Source of the DNA: Candidatus Pacearchaeota archaeon
Lineage (GTDB): Archaea; Nanobdellota; Nanobdellia; Pacearchaeales; GW2011-AR1
DNA: 34,527 nucleotides
Direction of reading: 5' to 3'
NCBI GenBank assembly: GCA_023136775.1
Contig: JAGLQO010000011.1
Span: 1-34,527, forward strand
This document shows positions 1-8,421 of this stretch, in pieces. The notes under the pieces were generated by a model, which was not told the DNA's origin, searched no databases, and was given only the letters and a program-made list of their open reading frames with translations. The translations under genes were made by a program, and so were the position numbers. The stretch's first letter is position 1; each line of letters opens with the position of its first letter.

Positions 1-1877
1 TTTGCATTCACAACTCTATTGTCTGGACTAAATAATTTTACGGAGTCGCCTTTGAACCTTACTCCTCTGGCGATTTTTTGAAATAATTCTCGTCTAGCCT
101 TGTCTACATAAAATTCCATAAATTTATCTGGCTGTTCTTTTTTTAGAATCTTCCAAAATAATCCTTGAATATTAGGGTATGGGAATTTTGTTACGACAAT
201 TGATTTACATTTGTCTCCAGCAAAGTCCACTCCTCGAGAACATTTGGTTGTAAATAAAATATCTTCTTCGCCATTTGTGAATTCGCTTACTGCTGTATTA
301 CCTCGAGCTTGTAATTCTCGAAGTCGCTCTTGCGTTATTACATTGTCAAGCATTAATGTTTGGTTTTCTTCTTCTGAGGGTAAATCCCTGAATGCACTGA
401 CATGAACCAATGTTGGCGGGGTGGCTTTTGCCATTAACATATCCATAATTTTCAAATATTGATTTCTTGTAACTGAACCACTTTTGAAATTTGAAAACGA
501 ACAATTTCTTTCCATCCCTGTTTTTACTTTATGTATTGTTCCGGGGTTCTCTGTTTCTGCTTCTATTACTTTGAAATTTTCCAAACCAAAAATATCTTTT
601 AAAACTTTATTAGAATGAAGGGTTCCTGACATCATGACTAAAACGTTATTGGCTTCTATTAATTCATTTAACTTTTGAGCTAAATTTATTGAGACCAAAC
701 TTACCATTACTATATCTTCACGGGAGCTTCTCCCAGAAAAAAGTGAACTTTGACCTTCTGCATTCCCAGAAATTTGCTCAACTGAAATATAGGTTTCGTC
801 TAATAATTTTTCAAAGGTTCTCGCGATTTCAACAATTGAATTATAATAATTGAGTTCCTCATCTTCTGCTAAATTTGGATTTTTAATAACAAATTCTAAT
901 AATTTTAAAAGCGGAGAATCTTTTAATTTTTGAATTTCAGTTATGGGGGGAGAAAATAAAATATTATTTACCGAGTGAATCATTTCTTTGATTTTGTTTC
1001 TTCGTCCCTGGTCTGTCGAATTTAGGTTTGTTAGAGCGGTTAATAATCTATTCATGTTAATCTTTTTTTCATTTGCGAAGTTGTCCAAGAATTCATCACA
1101 CTCATCAATTATGTCTAAATCTGTTTTTGGTTTTCTTCCTATTTGCATTTCGATGTTGTATTTCATCGAATTGAAAATTAAAACGTCGGCGTCGGCGTAA
1201 CCTACATATTGGTCATAATAAGCACAGCCTTTTTTTCTTTGGAATAATGCATATTCTTTTCCACAAACTGCCGTGTATGTTTTCTTCTCTACTTTGGGTA
1301 GTCCTTTTGGATTAATTTCCGATGGCATTATTGGAGCCCAATAAGGACAGGCTGCTGCGACATTAACTCGTTTTATGTCTGTTGCCGTTGAAAAATCTTC
1401 AGAGTTTGTATTTGGATTTGATTCTATGTAATTTATAAGTTGAGTTGTATTTTTTTCTCTAATTTCAATAGTGCATGGCAATTCTTGTTCGTCAGCTCTA
1501 TCTCCCCCGAATGGACAGGTAAAATTATTTCTTCCTTTGATAACTGAAATATTAAGCGGTTTGCCGTCTTTTTTTAATATAAATTTCTTTTGAGTATAAT
1601 CTTTTTCGTATTGTTCTTGCAAGGATTTGATTGGAACTACTATTGAGGTTTTTTTGAAGTGTCTAGCTAAGTTCAGGGCCATTGCTGACTTTCCTGAGCC
1701 ACACACTCCTTTTATGAAAATTAATTTGTTGCCGTCGTTAATTGCATCAAGAATTTCTTTTACGACGTCGCTTTGTGTTTTTCCATTTGAGAATTGCAGT
1801 GGTTTTAATTCCTCACCGTCGGTATCAAATGGATTTATAGAATTCGGATTGTTAACTTTATTGTATAATGACCACAT
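1..1877 (-). CDS. XPD/DinG-like superfamily 2 DNA helicase (3' end outside window)
   Basis: ATP-dependent 5'-3' DNA helicase of the Rad3/XPD/DinG group, which unwinds DNA in repair or replication restart; many members carry a 4Fe-4S cluster. The frame is open from the ATG at 1877 to the window edge, about 625 codons. Visible motifs are a Walker A GVCGSGKS about 50 residues in, a DEAH-box variant DECD in DIIDECDEF, and a motif VI-like QKIARGVR near the left edge, with Ala where the family usually has Gly (QxxGRxxR). Cysteines in ACPYW, AVCGK and GCAYY between Walker A and the DECD box could ligate the Fe-S cluster. A GAGG Shine-Dalgarno lies 8 nt before the ATG and a TTTTAAAG element lies at 1912-1919. 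The helicase assignment is firm; the exact subfamily is inferred. Confidence 0.85.
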   Translation of the reverse strand, partial: MWSLYNKVNNPNSINPFDTDGEELKPLQFSNGKTQSDVVKEILDAINDGNKLIFIKGVCGSGKSAMALNLARHFKKTSIVVPIKSLQEQYEKDYTQKKFILKKDGKPLNISVIKGRNNFTCPFGGDRADEQELPCTIEIREKNTTQLINYIESNPNTNSEDFSTATDIKRVNVAAACPYWAPIMPSEINPKGLPKVEKKTYTAVCGKEYALFQRKKGCAYYDQYVGYADADVLIFNSMKYNIEMQIGRKPKTDLDIIDECDEFLDNFANEKKINMNRLLTALTNLNSTDQGRRNKIKEMIHSVNNILFSPPITEIQKLKDSPLLKLLEFVIKNPNLAEDEELNYYNSIVEIARTFEKLLDETYISVEQISGNAEGQSSLFSGRSSREDIVMVSLVSINLAQKLNELIEANNVLVMMSGTLHSNKVLKDIFGLENFKVIEAETENPGTIHKVKTGMERNCSFSNFKSGSVTRNQYLKIMDMLMAKATPPTLVHVSAFRDLPSEEENQTLMLDNVITQERLRELQARGNTAVSEFTNGEEDILFTTKCSRGVDFAGDKCKSIVVTKFPYPNIQGLFWKILKKEQPDKFMEFYVDKARRELFQKIARGVRFKGDSVKLFSPDNRVVNA

Positions 1878-1979
1878 TTTGTTCGCCTCATTTAAAGTTC
1901 GGATAATTAACTTTTAAAGATTAGTGTAATGAAAATATTTTATCTGTGTTACTTCTATGGGGTAATTAAAATAGTAAAA

Positions 1980-1987
1980 TTTATAAA
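1980..1987 (+). promoter_or_regulatory. TATA box of the GGDEF gene
   Basis: TTTATAAA ends 21 nt before the ATG at 2009, the spacing that recurs through this window. It implies a leaderless transcript and picks 2009 over the upstream in-frame TTG at 1991. Confidence 0.7.
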
Positions 1988-2008
1988 AGATTGCTGCTGG
2001 CATTTAGT

Positions 2009-2738
2009 ATGGAAGATTTAGAATTTGGTAAAATAATTTGTGAAGTGTTTGACAGGGGTAGCATTGCTTCTATTAATGAATATATTGTTCCAATGGATGC
2101 CTTTGATAAAGATAAGGCTTTGAGTTCTGTCATGTATAAAGTTGCTTTAAATGGGACTTGGGGCAAAGATGAAATCAAATATCTACATCAAATTTCTATC
2201 GAAAATAATAATCTAATTAGAAATTTAGCAACAAGGGATTCTTTGACTGGTTTATATAATAGAATTGAATTAGATTCTGCATTTAAAAGAGAACAATCCA
2301 AAATGTCTAGAAGTCCTGAAAATAATCCTTACAGTTCATCTTTACTTATGATTGATATTGATCATTTCAAAAATTTTAATGATACTTATGGACATGTTGC
2401 TGGAGACAGGGTTTTGAAAGATTTAAGTGGGATTATCACAAATCATCTTCGAGATACTGATATTACATTTAGATTTGGGGGGGGAAGAAATTATCTCTAT
2501 ATTTCCAGGAACAAATGTAAATGATGCGTTTACTGCTTCAAAAAAATTAAAAGATTATGTGACAGGCTCTCCAATGACTTTTGTTGATGAGGGTGGTAAA
2601 GAAGTTCGTGAAGTAATAACATTTAGTGGAGGAGTTACTGATATTAAATATAACGAACATCTAAAGGAGACTACTGAAAGGGTAGATAGATTATTATATT
2701 TAGCAAAAGAAGGCGGAAGAAATGATGTTTATATGTAA
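2009..2738 (+). pseudogene. GGDEF-domain (diguanylate cyclase) gene interrupted by a +1 frameshift
   Basis: GGDEF domains condense two GTP into cyclic di-GMP. About 70 N-terminal residues of no recognised fold precede a clear GGDEF domain with DSLTGLYNR, MIDIDHFKNFNDTYGH and the inhibitory I-site RDTD, which sits five residues before the signature, as in active enzymes. At 2477-2484 eight G in a row throw the frame: with seven G the protein reads RFGGEEIISIFPGTN and continues to the stop at 2736-2738, giving 242 residues. The signature would be GGEEI, with Ile for the usual Phe. As written, translation stops at 2524 just after the active site. This is either a homopolymer sequencing error, a slippage-switched gene or a young pseudogene. 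GGDEF proteins are uncommon in archaea. Confidence 0.8.
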
Positions 2739-2749
2739 TCAAATTAATA

Positions 2750-3340
2750 TTAAATTTCTTTTTCGTTTAGCATATTATCTTTAATTTTTGAGAGTTCCAT
2801 TTTTTCTTCTATATTATCTTCGTTTAAAATTTCTTGCTTACTTTTATTTGCTGATTTAAGGGTTTCTAGTATTTGAAATCTTGAGGGTTTCTTTGTTTTT
2901 ACATAACCATTTTCTAGAGCTATTATTCTTTTTTCTAATTCTTTTTGATTTACTTTTAATTGTTTATTCTCATACTTATAATCTTCTAGGTCATTTCTAA
3001 ATAGTGTTTTAATTCTTTCTTCAATTTTTGCTAAATCTTTTCTTACGACAACTTCCCTTTTTAATTTCCTAACTGCGTCTAGACCTTTTTTTAATTGCTT
3101 AATATTCTGGGTAAATTCATCTACGTCTTTAACAAATTCTTCTCTTGTTTTATCATCAGATTTTTTAGTGGCTGTATGTTCTTTATCTTTTTTCTTTAGA
3201 TATTTTCGCATTGCGTTAATTGTGTTTTGCATTTCATCTAGGTCTTGTCTAATTAAGATGAATGATGTTTTGATTCTTCCGTCAAATTCTTTTAACTTTT
3301 GATTGGTATTTTTTTCGAATTGTTTTATTGGGTTGTTCAT
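2750..3340 (-). CDS. Predicted coiled-coil protein, unknown function
   Basis: A 196-residue, highly charged protein with no signal peptide or membrane segment. Heptad-like Leu/Ile spacing with Lys/Glu-rich stretches runs over most of its length, for example around residues 5-65 and 85-150, so it is probably a long helical coiled coil. A TTTAAAAT box on the minus strand (3362-3369) sits 21 nt before the ATG at 3340, supporting this start and a leaderless mRNA. It converges on the GGDEF gene with an 11-bp gap. I recognise no family and assign no function. Confidence 0.65.
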   Translation of the reverse strand: MNNPIKQFEKNTNQKLKEFDGRIKTSFILIRQDLDEMQNTINAMRKYLKKKDKEHTATKKSDDKTREEFVKDVDEFTQNIKQLKKGLDAVRKLKREVVVRKDLAKIEERIKTLFRNDLEDYKYENKQLKVNQKELEKRIIALENGYVKTKKPSRFQILETLKSANKSKQEILNEDNIEEKMELSKIKDNMLNEKEI

Positions 3341-3427
3341 ATAAAGAGGGAGGATGATTTTATTTTAAAGATTTCTGTGGTGGAGTTATTAATAATTTTG
3401 TCTCTCAGATTTAAGAACTGGAATAGC

Positions 3428-3485
3428 CACTAACACCTTCGGTGTACACTAACGCAATAAATTGCGCGCACTAACCTGCGGTGCT
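3428..3485. repeat. Three CACTAAC units, each followed by a hairpin-like sequence
   Basis: CACTAAC occurs three times about 20 bp apart. The first unit carries a perfect hairpin at 3433-3445 (ACACC, loop TTC, GGTGT). The second carries CGCAAT-AA-ATTGCG. The third ends in GCAC...GGTGC. Confidence 0.65.
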
Positions 3486-3544
3486 TTTTGTTGATTTTTT
3501 GATTTTGGCTAAATTTGGCTTGAGAATGTTTTGTTAATTTTAAT

Positions 3545-3693
3545 TGCTCACGGATTTGCACAGATGACTTCGTCATTCACGGATTTAAGGCAATGATTTT
3601 GGGAATGGTTTGTTCTGATTGGTTGGAGTGGTGGTGAGGGGTGGGTGGGGCGTATGAGTGAAGAGGGAGTGGGGCGAATGATGAGGGAATTAT
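3545..3693. repeat. Left direct repeat flanking the AbiE module (149 bp, one 24-bp unit)
   Basis: It matches 5537-5709 in the same orientation with three substitutions. It begins with the hairpin element GCTCACGGATTTGCACAG + ATGAC-TTC-GTCAT and ends in a G-rich tract with one copy of a 24-bp unit (CGTATGAGTGAAGAGGGAGT + GGGG). The lengths 149 and 173 bp differ by exactly that unit. Confidence 0.9.
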
Positions 3694-3757
3694 TATTTAT
3701 ATGATAATTGTCGAAAGGGATTATTTAATTGATGCAATTTGTTTTTAATAAAATTAC

Positions 3758-4696
3758 TTATTCGTAAATTTCTTTCAATTTAATTAATAATTTCTCTTTG
3801 AATTTATTAAAATCTTTTCTGTCAAAATTTATTAATGACATTAACTCTACATCTTCTTCGATATCTCCCCATGAACTTTTCATAATTAAATCTTTCTTCG
3901 AAAGAAAATTGGATTCACTTTCTTTCATTGTAAAGTTCCCAGAAACTATTTTTCTTAAGATTAATTTATTATCTGTACAAAAAATATTTTTATTTTTATT
4001 TATCAGATATAAATCAAATAAGTCTCTTTCTTTTATTGATTCTCTTGTTAGGGTCGCTCTGAATTTTTCTAATATTATTTCTTCTTTTGGATATGAAGAT
4101 ATTTGTAAATTAGTTAGTTTGTGCCCTAGTGTTTCTAAATATAATTTGTCTAAATTAAGAACATCATTTAAATTATTTATTTTTAATTCATTTGAACTAT
4201 TGATTAAATCTTCTACAAAGTTTATTTCAAATTTTATATAATCACTTAGCTCTTTCCCATAATATATTTTTAACATATAAATATTTCTTGAATTTTTCAT
4301 AATAATAAATTTTTTATTAGTTCTATCTGTTTCAAATTCAAACCCCAAATTATTGCTTATTAATTTAATCTCATTTATTATTCTTTTTATTCTTGATTTT
4401 ATTCCTAGCTCTCTTTCTTTTTTAGATTGGAGTTGTCTTATCTTTAAACAATCACAATGGGTAAAATCTAAGTCTTCGCTAATTCTATGATATTCTAAAT
4501 AGTTCCTAGAAAGAAGTGTTCCCCCTTTGAATATTAAATTATTTAATTCATTTGTCTTCTGAGACTCTTTTTGGCTTTGCCATTCAGATAAAAATCTTGA
4601 TAAGAAATAATCCTTTTTTGCATAATAAAAATTAATTTTTCTTGACTTATTTTCTTCTAGATGTGCGTGATATTTTCGAAGATTTTCTTCATTCAT
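3758..4696 (-). CDS. AbiEii/AbiGii-family nucleotidyltransferase toxin
   Basis: Probable toxin of a type IV-like toxin-antitoxin / abortive-infection module. AbiEii proteins have a DNA polymerase beta-like nucleotidyltransferase fold and act on nucleotides or tRNA. The 312 residues contain the family's LIFKGGTLLSRNY at about residues 54-66 followed by RISEDLDF (71-78), the usual GG...DxD metal-binding core, and a later EEIILEKFRATLTRE...RDLFDLY block matching the conserved second half. The start overlaps the end of the upstream antitoxin gene by 8 nt, so the two are translationally coupled. Unlike much of the window it lies between 98%-identical direct repeats, which suggests acquisition or mobility as a cassette. 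Family assignment is good; activity on a particular substrate is not visible. Confidence 0.88.
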   Translation of the reverse strand: MNEENLRKYHAHLEENKSRKINFYYAKKDYFLSRFLSEWQSQKESQKTNELNNLIFKGGTLLSRNYLEYHRISEDLDFTHCDCLKIRQLQSKKERELGIKSRIKRIINEIKLISNNLGFEFETDRTNKKFIIMKNSRNIYMLKIYYGKELSDYIKFEINFVEDLINSSNELKINNLNDVLNLDKLYLETLGHKLTNLQISSYPKEEIILEKFRATLTRESIKERDLFDLYLINKNKNIFCTDNKLILRKIVSGNFTMKESESNFLSKKDLIMKSSWGDIEEDVELMSLINFDRKDFNKFKEKLLIKLKEIYE

Positions 4697-5309
4697 AATG
4701 TAAAACTTTTCTCTTAAAATCTTTTGAATAATCTTTTAAATATTCTTGTAAGACTACATTATTTATTTCTCTTGTTAATTCTACTGGTGGTTTTTTTCTG
4801 AAATATACATAATCAATTAAGGTTTTTTCTTTGTCTGAAAAATAAACACTATGAGGTCCTTTTTTCTTTTTTAATAGTTTTATTTTTCTTATTGGCTTTG
4901 TTATTTTTTTGAAAATATAGGTTGAGCCGAATATTCTTTTAGTTCCACTGAATTTGGAATTTATTATGGTTGTTGTTGAAAGTCCTTGCCAGTTTAGACC
5001 GTGTATTTTTGTTGCAGATTCTAATCCGATGTACCAGTTTATTTTTTCTGTGTTTAATATTTGAGAAACTACTTGCAGGGAATCTTGTTTTGTGTATTTT
5101 GAAAGTTGTTCGTCTGGATCTAAAATATAATAATAATTTATGAAGATATTTTTTATCATGTTTCTTTTTGTGAGAGAATTGAAGATATTTGCTGAATATT
5201 TTGATTTTAGATATTTTTTTAAGAGTTTATTTATTTCTATTTTTGTTGATATTTTCTTAGAATTAGAAAGGATTGAAATTAAAATTCTTTTGTCTATTTT
5301 ATCGCTCAT
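4689..5309 (-). CDS. AbiEi-family antitoxin / transcriptional repressor
   Basis: Partner of the downstream nucleotidyltransferase. AbiEi antitoxins have an N-terminal winged helix that binds their own promoter and a C-terminal domain that counters the toxin without forming a stable complex. The 206-residue protein has a basic N-terminal region fitting a winged helix (about residues 1-70), then INWYIGLESATKIHGLNWQG (91-110), typical of the AbiEi core, and SDKEKTLIDYVYFRK (157-171), the family's conserved end segment. TTTATAAA at 5331-5338 lies 21 nt before its ATG, so it heads a leaderless two-gene operon. No obvious operator palindrome was seen beside the TATA box. Confidence 0.82.
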   Translation of the reverse strand: MSDKIDKRILISILSNSKKISTKIEINKLLKKYLKSKYSANIFNSLTKRNMIKNIFINYYYILDPDEQLSKYTKQDSLQVVSQILNTEKINWYIGLESATKIHGLNWQGLSTTTIINSKFSGTKRIFGSTYIFKKITKPIRKIKLLKKKKGPHSVYFSDKEKTLIDYVYFRKKPPVELTREINNVVLQEYLKDYSKDFKRKVLHYE

Positions 5310-5330
5310 GAGAGAAGTAAGGGTTTAATC

Positions 5331-5338
5331 TTTATAAA
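5331..5338 (-). promoter_or_regulatory. TATA box of the AbiE operon
   Basis: Self-complementary TTTATAAA, 21 nt from the antitoxin ATG at 5309. No gene starts on the other side at the matching distance. Confidence 0.7.
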
Positions 5339-5479
5339 TAATTTGTTTCAAATATTTCCGTTTTTGGGAATATTTGGAATGGTTTTATTTATTGGAAATC
5401 TTAGGTGTTGATGCTAATCTTTGGGGAAATTTGTAGTTTGGATATTCTTTTGAGTGGTTACGGGAAGACGGGAGGGCAA

Positions 5480-5536
5480 ATTGGCTCGCGGATTACTGGA
5501 TTTTGGGGATTCAAGGTGGGGGAGGGAGGCAATTTT
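5480..5536. repeat. Upstream extension of the repeat family
   Basis: This stretch (ATTGGCTCGCGGATT...GGATTCA...CAATTTTT) aligns with the reverse complement of 9519-9570. It shows that the family is about 100 bp long and includes the GCTCACGG hairpin that follows at 5538. Confidence 0.7.
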
Positions 5537-5709
5537 TGCTCACGGATTTGCACAGATGACTTCGTCATTCACGGATTTAAGGCAATGATTTTGGGAATGG
5601 TTTGTTTTGATTGATTGGAGTGGTGGTGAGGGGTGGGTGGGGCGTATGAGTGAAGAGGGAGTGGGGCGTATGAGTGAAGAGGGAGTGGGGCGAACGATGA
5701 GGGAATTAT
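5537..5709. repeat. Right direct repeat flanking the AbiE module (173 bp, two 24-bp units)
   Basis: Same orientation and about 98% identical to 3545-3693, but with two tandem copies of the 24-bp G-rich unit where the left copy has one. Recombination between the copies would remove both toxin and antitoxin genes. Confidence 0.9.
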
Positions 5710-5964
5710 ATTTTATTAACAAACGCGGAGCGTTTGACTAAAGGGCGATTGGATTTATTATCCAAGAATTTTATTTAGGATAATTAATTTTGTTTAATGT
5801 CCGAAGAAGGTAATAAGATTTTAATAAAAAAATAGGCTGGTATAGTAAGATGGTAATAGAAATTGGGGCGACGAATGTTTTCGTGTTAGAGTTATTTAAT
5901 GAGGTTTATTATTAATTATAATGAAATACCTAATATTTAGAAAACTGAAAGGGGGTTTAAAAAA

Positions 5965-6603
5965 ATGAAAAAATTAATGAATAAAAAATTAAACCTTTTT
6001 GGTAAAGAAGTTTCTTTGATGCTTGTTGTTGTTCTTGCTTTGGCAGGATTTGCAAGTGCGGCTTTGGTTCCGTATTTAAGTAATGTTGTTAGTGGAGATG
6101 CTGAGATTGCTAGTCCTCTTGTTTTGACTGGAGATTTATCAACGGAGGAAGAGTTCCCTATCTATGGTGGAGAAGAATTTGTAAGAACTTTGAATGTTGA
6201 AAATTTAGCAAATGCTGAAATTTCCTATTCTACTGGATTTGTTGTAACGGGTCCTGTTGGTTCAAATTGGACTGAAGACTTGGATGAGTTTCATACTTTT
6301 GAATTAGAAGTTCTAGGTAATGAGAATAGTCCTTTTGATATGAAAGGAGATTGCCATTCTATTAATAGTGATAATATTTTGACTTGTGATTTAGGAAATG
6401 CTACTTTAACTAACTTAGATAATAGAAATTACACTGTAAAGGTTCTTTTCCATGAAGCTATTATGCCTGGAGATTATTTGATTAGTGCTAGAGTATTTAC
6501 TATAGATACTCTTCCTGATGGATTTGACTTTACAGCACCAACTTTACAAACAGCTACAGATGATGATAGTAGTAGTAGTGGTGATGGTAGTGAACCATCA
6601 TAA
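5965..6603 (+). CDS. Exported surface protein, first of a four-gene operon
   Basis: A 212-residue secreted protein. The hydrophobic segment at residues 17-32 ends in GFASA, a likely signal peptidase site, and the mature protein starts ALVPYLSNVVSGDAEI. That N-terminal pattern (LVxxLSNxVSG) recurs in the next gene. A HEAIMPGDYLISARVF segment near residue 156 resembles HQALYPGEYNFSAELF in the third gene, so the two share a domain. Two cysteines (DCHSINSDNILTC) may form a disulfide. The C terminus is a low-complexity acidic/Ser tail without an anchor. A GGGGG Shine-Dalgarno-like run lies 9 nt before the ATG. A structural role such as a filament or envelope subunit is only inferred. Confidence 0.75.
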   Translation: MKKLMNKKLNLFGKEVSLMLVVVLALAGFASAALVPYLSNVVSGDAEIASPLVLTGDLSTEEEFPIYGGEEFVRTLNVENLANAEISYSTGFVVTGPVGSNWTEDLDEFHTFELEVLGNENSPFDMKGDCHSINSDNILTCDLGNATLTNLDNRNYTVKVLFHEAIMPGDYLISARVFTIDTLPDGFDFTAPTLQTATDDDSSSSGDGSEPS

Positions 6604-6656
6604 ATAAAACAATAAATTAAAATTAAAATTTCCGCCCCGTTAATTTTTTTGGGGTA

Positions 6657-6668
6657 GGGCTAACGCCC
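6657..6668. repeat. Hairpin between the first two surface genes
   Basis: GGGC-TAAC-GCCC, preceded by CCCC...GGGG at 6635-6654. It lies in the only sizeable gap of the operon and could reduce read-through or protect the first message. Confidence 0.45.
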
Positions 6669-6694
6669 ATTATATTCACGTCGAGGCACGACAA

Positions 6695-7288
6695 ATGAGA
6701 AAGACAATAGTAATAATAGCAATCGTTGGAATGATTTTGGTTAGCTTTGCTAGTGCGGGGTTGGTTGGGTTCTTGAGTAATAGTGTTAGTGGGACTGTTG
6801 AGGTTAGGGGACCTGTATTTTATTTGGATAAGAAACTTCCCGATTCTGACAAATATTATTCTTTAAAATTAAATGAGGAATCTACTACAACTTCTAAACC
6901 TGTATTAGACGGAGATGAAAACCTTTGGTTTATTTCAGATGTTTTAGGAATTGATAATTTTTACGATGAAAAATACAATATTACATTAACAATGGTAGCC
7001 GAGGGCGGAGATTCAAATTCAACTGGAACAATTTTTGCTGAATTATGGATTGGCGATGAGAATAATATGTGGAAGGAAGATGACGAAGCGATATGCAGAA
7101 CTCCAATCCTTTTAGGAATAGGCAGGGATGAATATCCTTATAGTTTGGATTGTATTCCAAAAAATAGTGATGGATTAAAAAATATAGAAAAAGACGAAAA
7201 AATGATGATGGTTTTAAGAACCGCTCCTACAGATGTTGGAGTTAAGATATATATTAAATCTTCAAAAATTGAGGTATTGGTAAGATGA
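6695..7288 (+). CDS. Exported surface protein, second of the operon
   Basis: A 197-residue protein with a clear signal peptide: charged MRKT, a hydrophobic stretch to residue 17, then SFASA. The mature N terminus LVGFLSNSVSGTVEVRGP matches the first gene's LVPYLSNVVSGDAEIASP, so the two proteins are related at this end. The remainder (FYLDKK..., W-rich central part, two cysteines about residues 131 and 150) is unlike the first protein and not recognised. It has no membrane anchor. An AGG ahead of the ATG is a weak Shine-Dalgarno. It overlaps the next gene by 4 nt (ATGA), which indicates coupled translation. Confidence 0.72.
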   Translation: MRKTIVIIAIVGMILVSFASAGLVGFLSNSVSGTVEVRGPVFYLDKKLPDSDKYYSLKLNEESTTTSKPVLDGDENLWFISDVLGIDNFYDEKYNITLTMVAEGGDSNSTGTIFAELWIGDENNMWKEDDEAICRTPILLGIGRDEYPYSLDCIPKNSDGLKNIEKDEKMMMVLRTAPTDVGVKIYIKSSKIEVLVR

Positions 7289-8421
7289 ATAAATTAAGTT
7301 TAATATTACTAGGTTTAGTTTTAATGTTCGGATTAGTCAGTGCGGATAATGTTCTGTCCAATGTTACTGGGATTGATATTCCTACTAACATTATCGCTGG
7401 AAGTCCATTTGAAGCTAGTTTTAGTTTTGATTATGCTTTCAATGGAGAAAATACTGACGACTCTCCTCTAATTATTAAATTAAATATAATTTCTGAAGAA
7501 AATGAGACTTATCCAGTTATGAAAGGAGATTTTCAAATTACTGGAAGAGTTGAAAAATCTTGGTTTTTCAACACACTTACAAAAACTGTTGAATTTAATT
7601 GTAGCGAAGAATACAATCAAACTATTGAACACCCTTTAGATGCACAGAATGTAACTGCTCCAGATGGAACGTTTTATTGTTATAATGTAGAAGGTGATTT
7701 GGATTTAAACGAGCATGACAACATTTATTTAGATATTATTTCACATCAAGCACTTTATCCTGGAGAATATAATTTTTCTGCTGAATTATTTTACTTAACT
7801 GATGAGAGAGCGCCTTTTGTTAATATTACAAATAAGGATATGTTTAAGCAATATTATAGAGAGGTTGATAATATAATAGTTAGTGCAACTATTGAAGATG
7901 GAAGCGAGATTTCTGTACAATGGGGAAATGTTTTTCTTGGATATGAAAATTTGACAATTCCTTATACATATGATGACGAGGATGTTTATTATTTTTCAAG
8001 AAATACTCCTGTAGATATTATGGAAGGGAATTATCCGCTTTATGTTTTTGCTGAAGATATTTATAACAATACTGGAAGTGATAATACTGTTTTAAAAATT
8101 GATAGAACTGCTCCTGATATTACTTTAAATCAATCAATTGGAATAGTGGGGGATGTATTACCTGTTTTTGTTAATATAGTTGATGAAAAATCCGGAGTTG
8201 ATAATTCTAGTGTTGAATATAGACTTAGGGAAATGTTTGGATTTAGCCCATGTCCCGAAAGTGGAGTTGGAACTTTTACTTGTTATAATAGTGGATGGGT
8301 TACGTTACCTAATATTGAAGTTGATTTATTTGGTGATGAAATAAATACTAGTGAGTTAAATGGGGACTTTTGGCTAGAAGTTAGAGCTAGTGATATTCTT
8401 GGAAACTCTGGTGAATTATAA
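7285..8421 (+). CDS. Exported protein with Ig-like domains, third of the operon
   Basis: A 378-residue protein with signal peptide MNKLSLILLGLVLMFGLVSA. The first half contains HQALYPGEYNFSAELF (about 153-168), shared with the first gene. The second half looks like one or two Ig-like extracellular modules: ERAPFVNIT, then DRTAPDITLNQS and a closing WLEVRASDILGN, all typical of bacterial/archaeal Ig-like repeats. It has several NxS/T sites. The protein stops just after the last Ig-like module with no anchor. It shares a TAATG junction with the fourth gene, so assembly with that membrane-anchored protein is plausible but unproven. Confidence 0.75.
   Translation: MNKLSLILLGLVLMFGLVSADNVLSNVTGIDIPTNIIAGSPFEASFSFDYAFNGENTDDSPLIIKLNIISEENETYPVMKGDFQITGRVEKSWFFNTLTKTVEFNCSEEYNQTIEHPLDAQNVTAPDGTFYCYNVEGDLDLNEHDNIYLDIISHQALYPGEYNFSAELFYLTDERAPFVNITNKDMFKQYYREVDNIIVSATIEDGSEISVQWGNVFLGYENLTIPYTYDDEDVYYFSRNTPVDIMEGNYPLYVFAEDIYNNTGSDNTVLKIDRTAPDITLNQSIGIVGDVLPVFVNIVDEKSGVDNSSVEYRLREMFGFSPCPESGVGTFTCYNSGWVTLPNIEVDLFGDEINTSELNGDFWLEVRASDILGNSGEL

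Larger units (their letters stand above)
3341..3757. other. 417-bp gene-free stretch with hairpins and one Abi-flanking repeat
   Basis: The stretch holds the promoter of the coiled-coil gene, a triple CACTAAC/hairpin cluster (3428-3485) and the left copy of the direct repeat that flanks the AbiE pair (3545-3693). No credible reading frame was found. Confidence 0.7.
5310..5964. other. 655-bp gene-free stretch with repeats
   Basis: It contains the AbiE promoter, the right direct repeat (5537-5709) with its own upstream extension (5480-5536), a perfect hairpin AAACGC-GGA-GCGTTT at 5721-5735, and the leader of the surface-protein operon. Nothing is recognised in 5340-5479 or 5750-5930. Confidence 0.65.

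Noticed and set aside
1627-1917. Plus-strand open frame opposite the helicase
   Set aside because: It is antisense to the Walker A region of the helicase, with no TATA box at the usual spacing or recognisable protein pattern.
3428-3693. Could the hairpin clusters be a CRISPR array?
   Set aside because: Units are few, irregular and without unique spacers; no cas genes are present in the window.
3798-4241. 147-codon plus-strand frame
   Set aside because: It lies wholly opposite the AbiEii toxin gene, whose motifs are clear; low-complexity Ile/Phe/Ser composition is typical of a shadow.
3545-5709. Insertion sequence carrying the Abi genes
   Set aside because: The flanks are direct, not terminal inverted, repeats, and no transposase lies between them; a repeat-bounded cassette fits better.
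5405-5722. Small frames on both strands across the G-rich repeat
   Set aside because: They translate the tandem 24-bp repeat (for example SSLIRPTP repeated) and lack promoters; they are by-products of the repeat.
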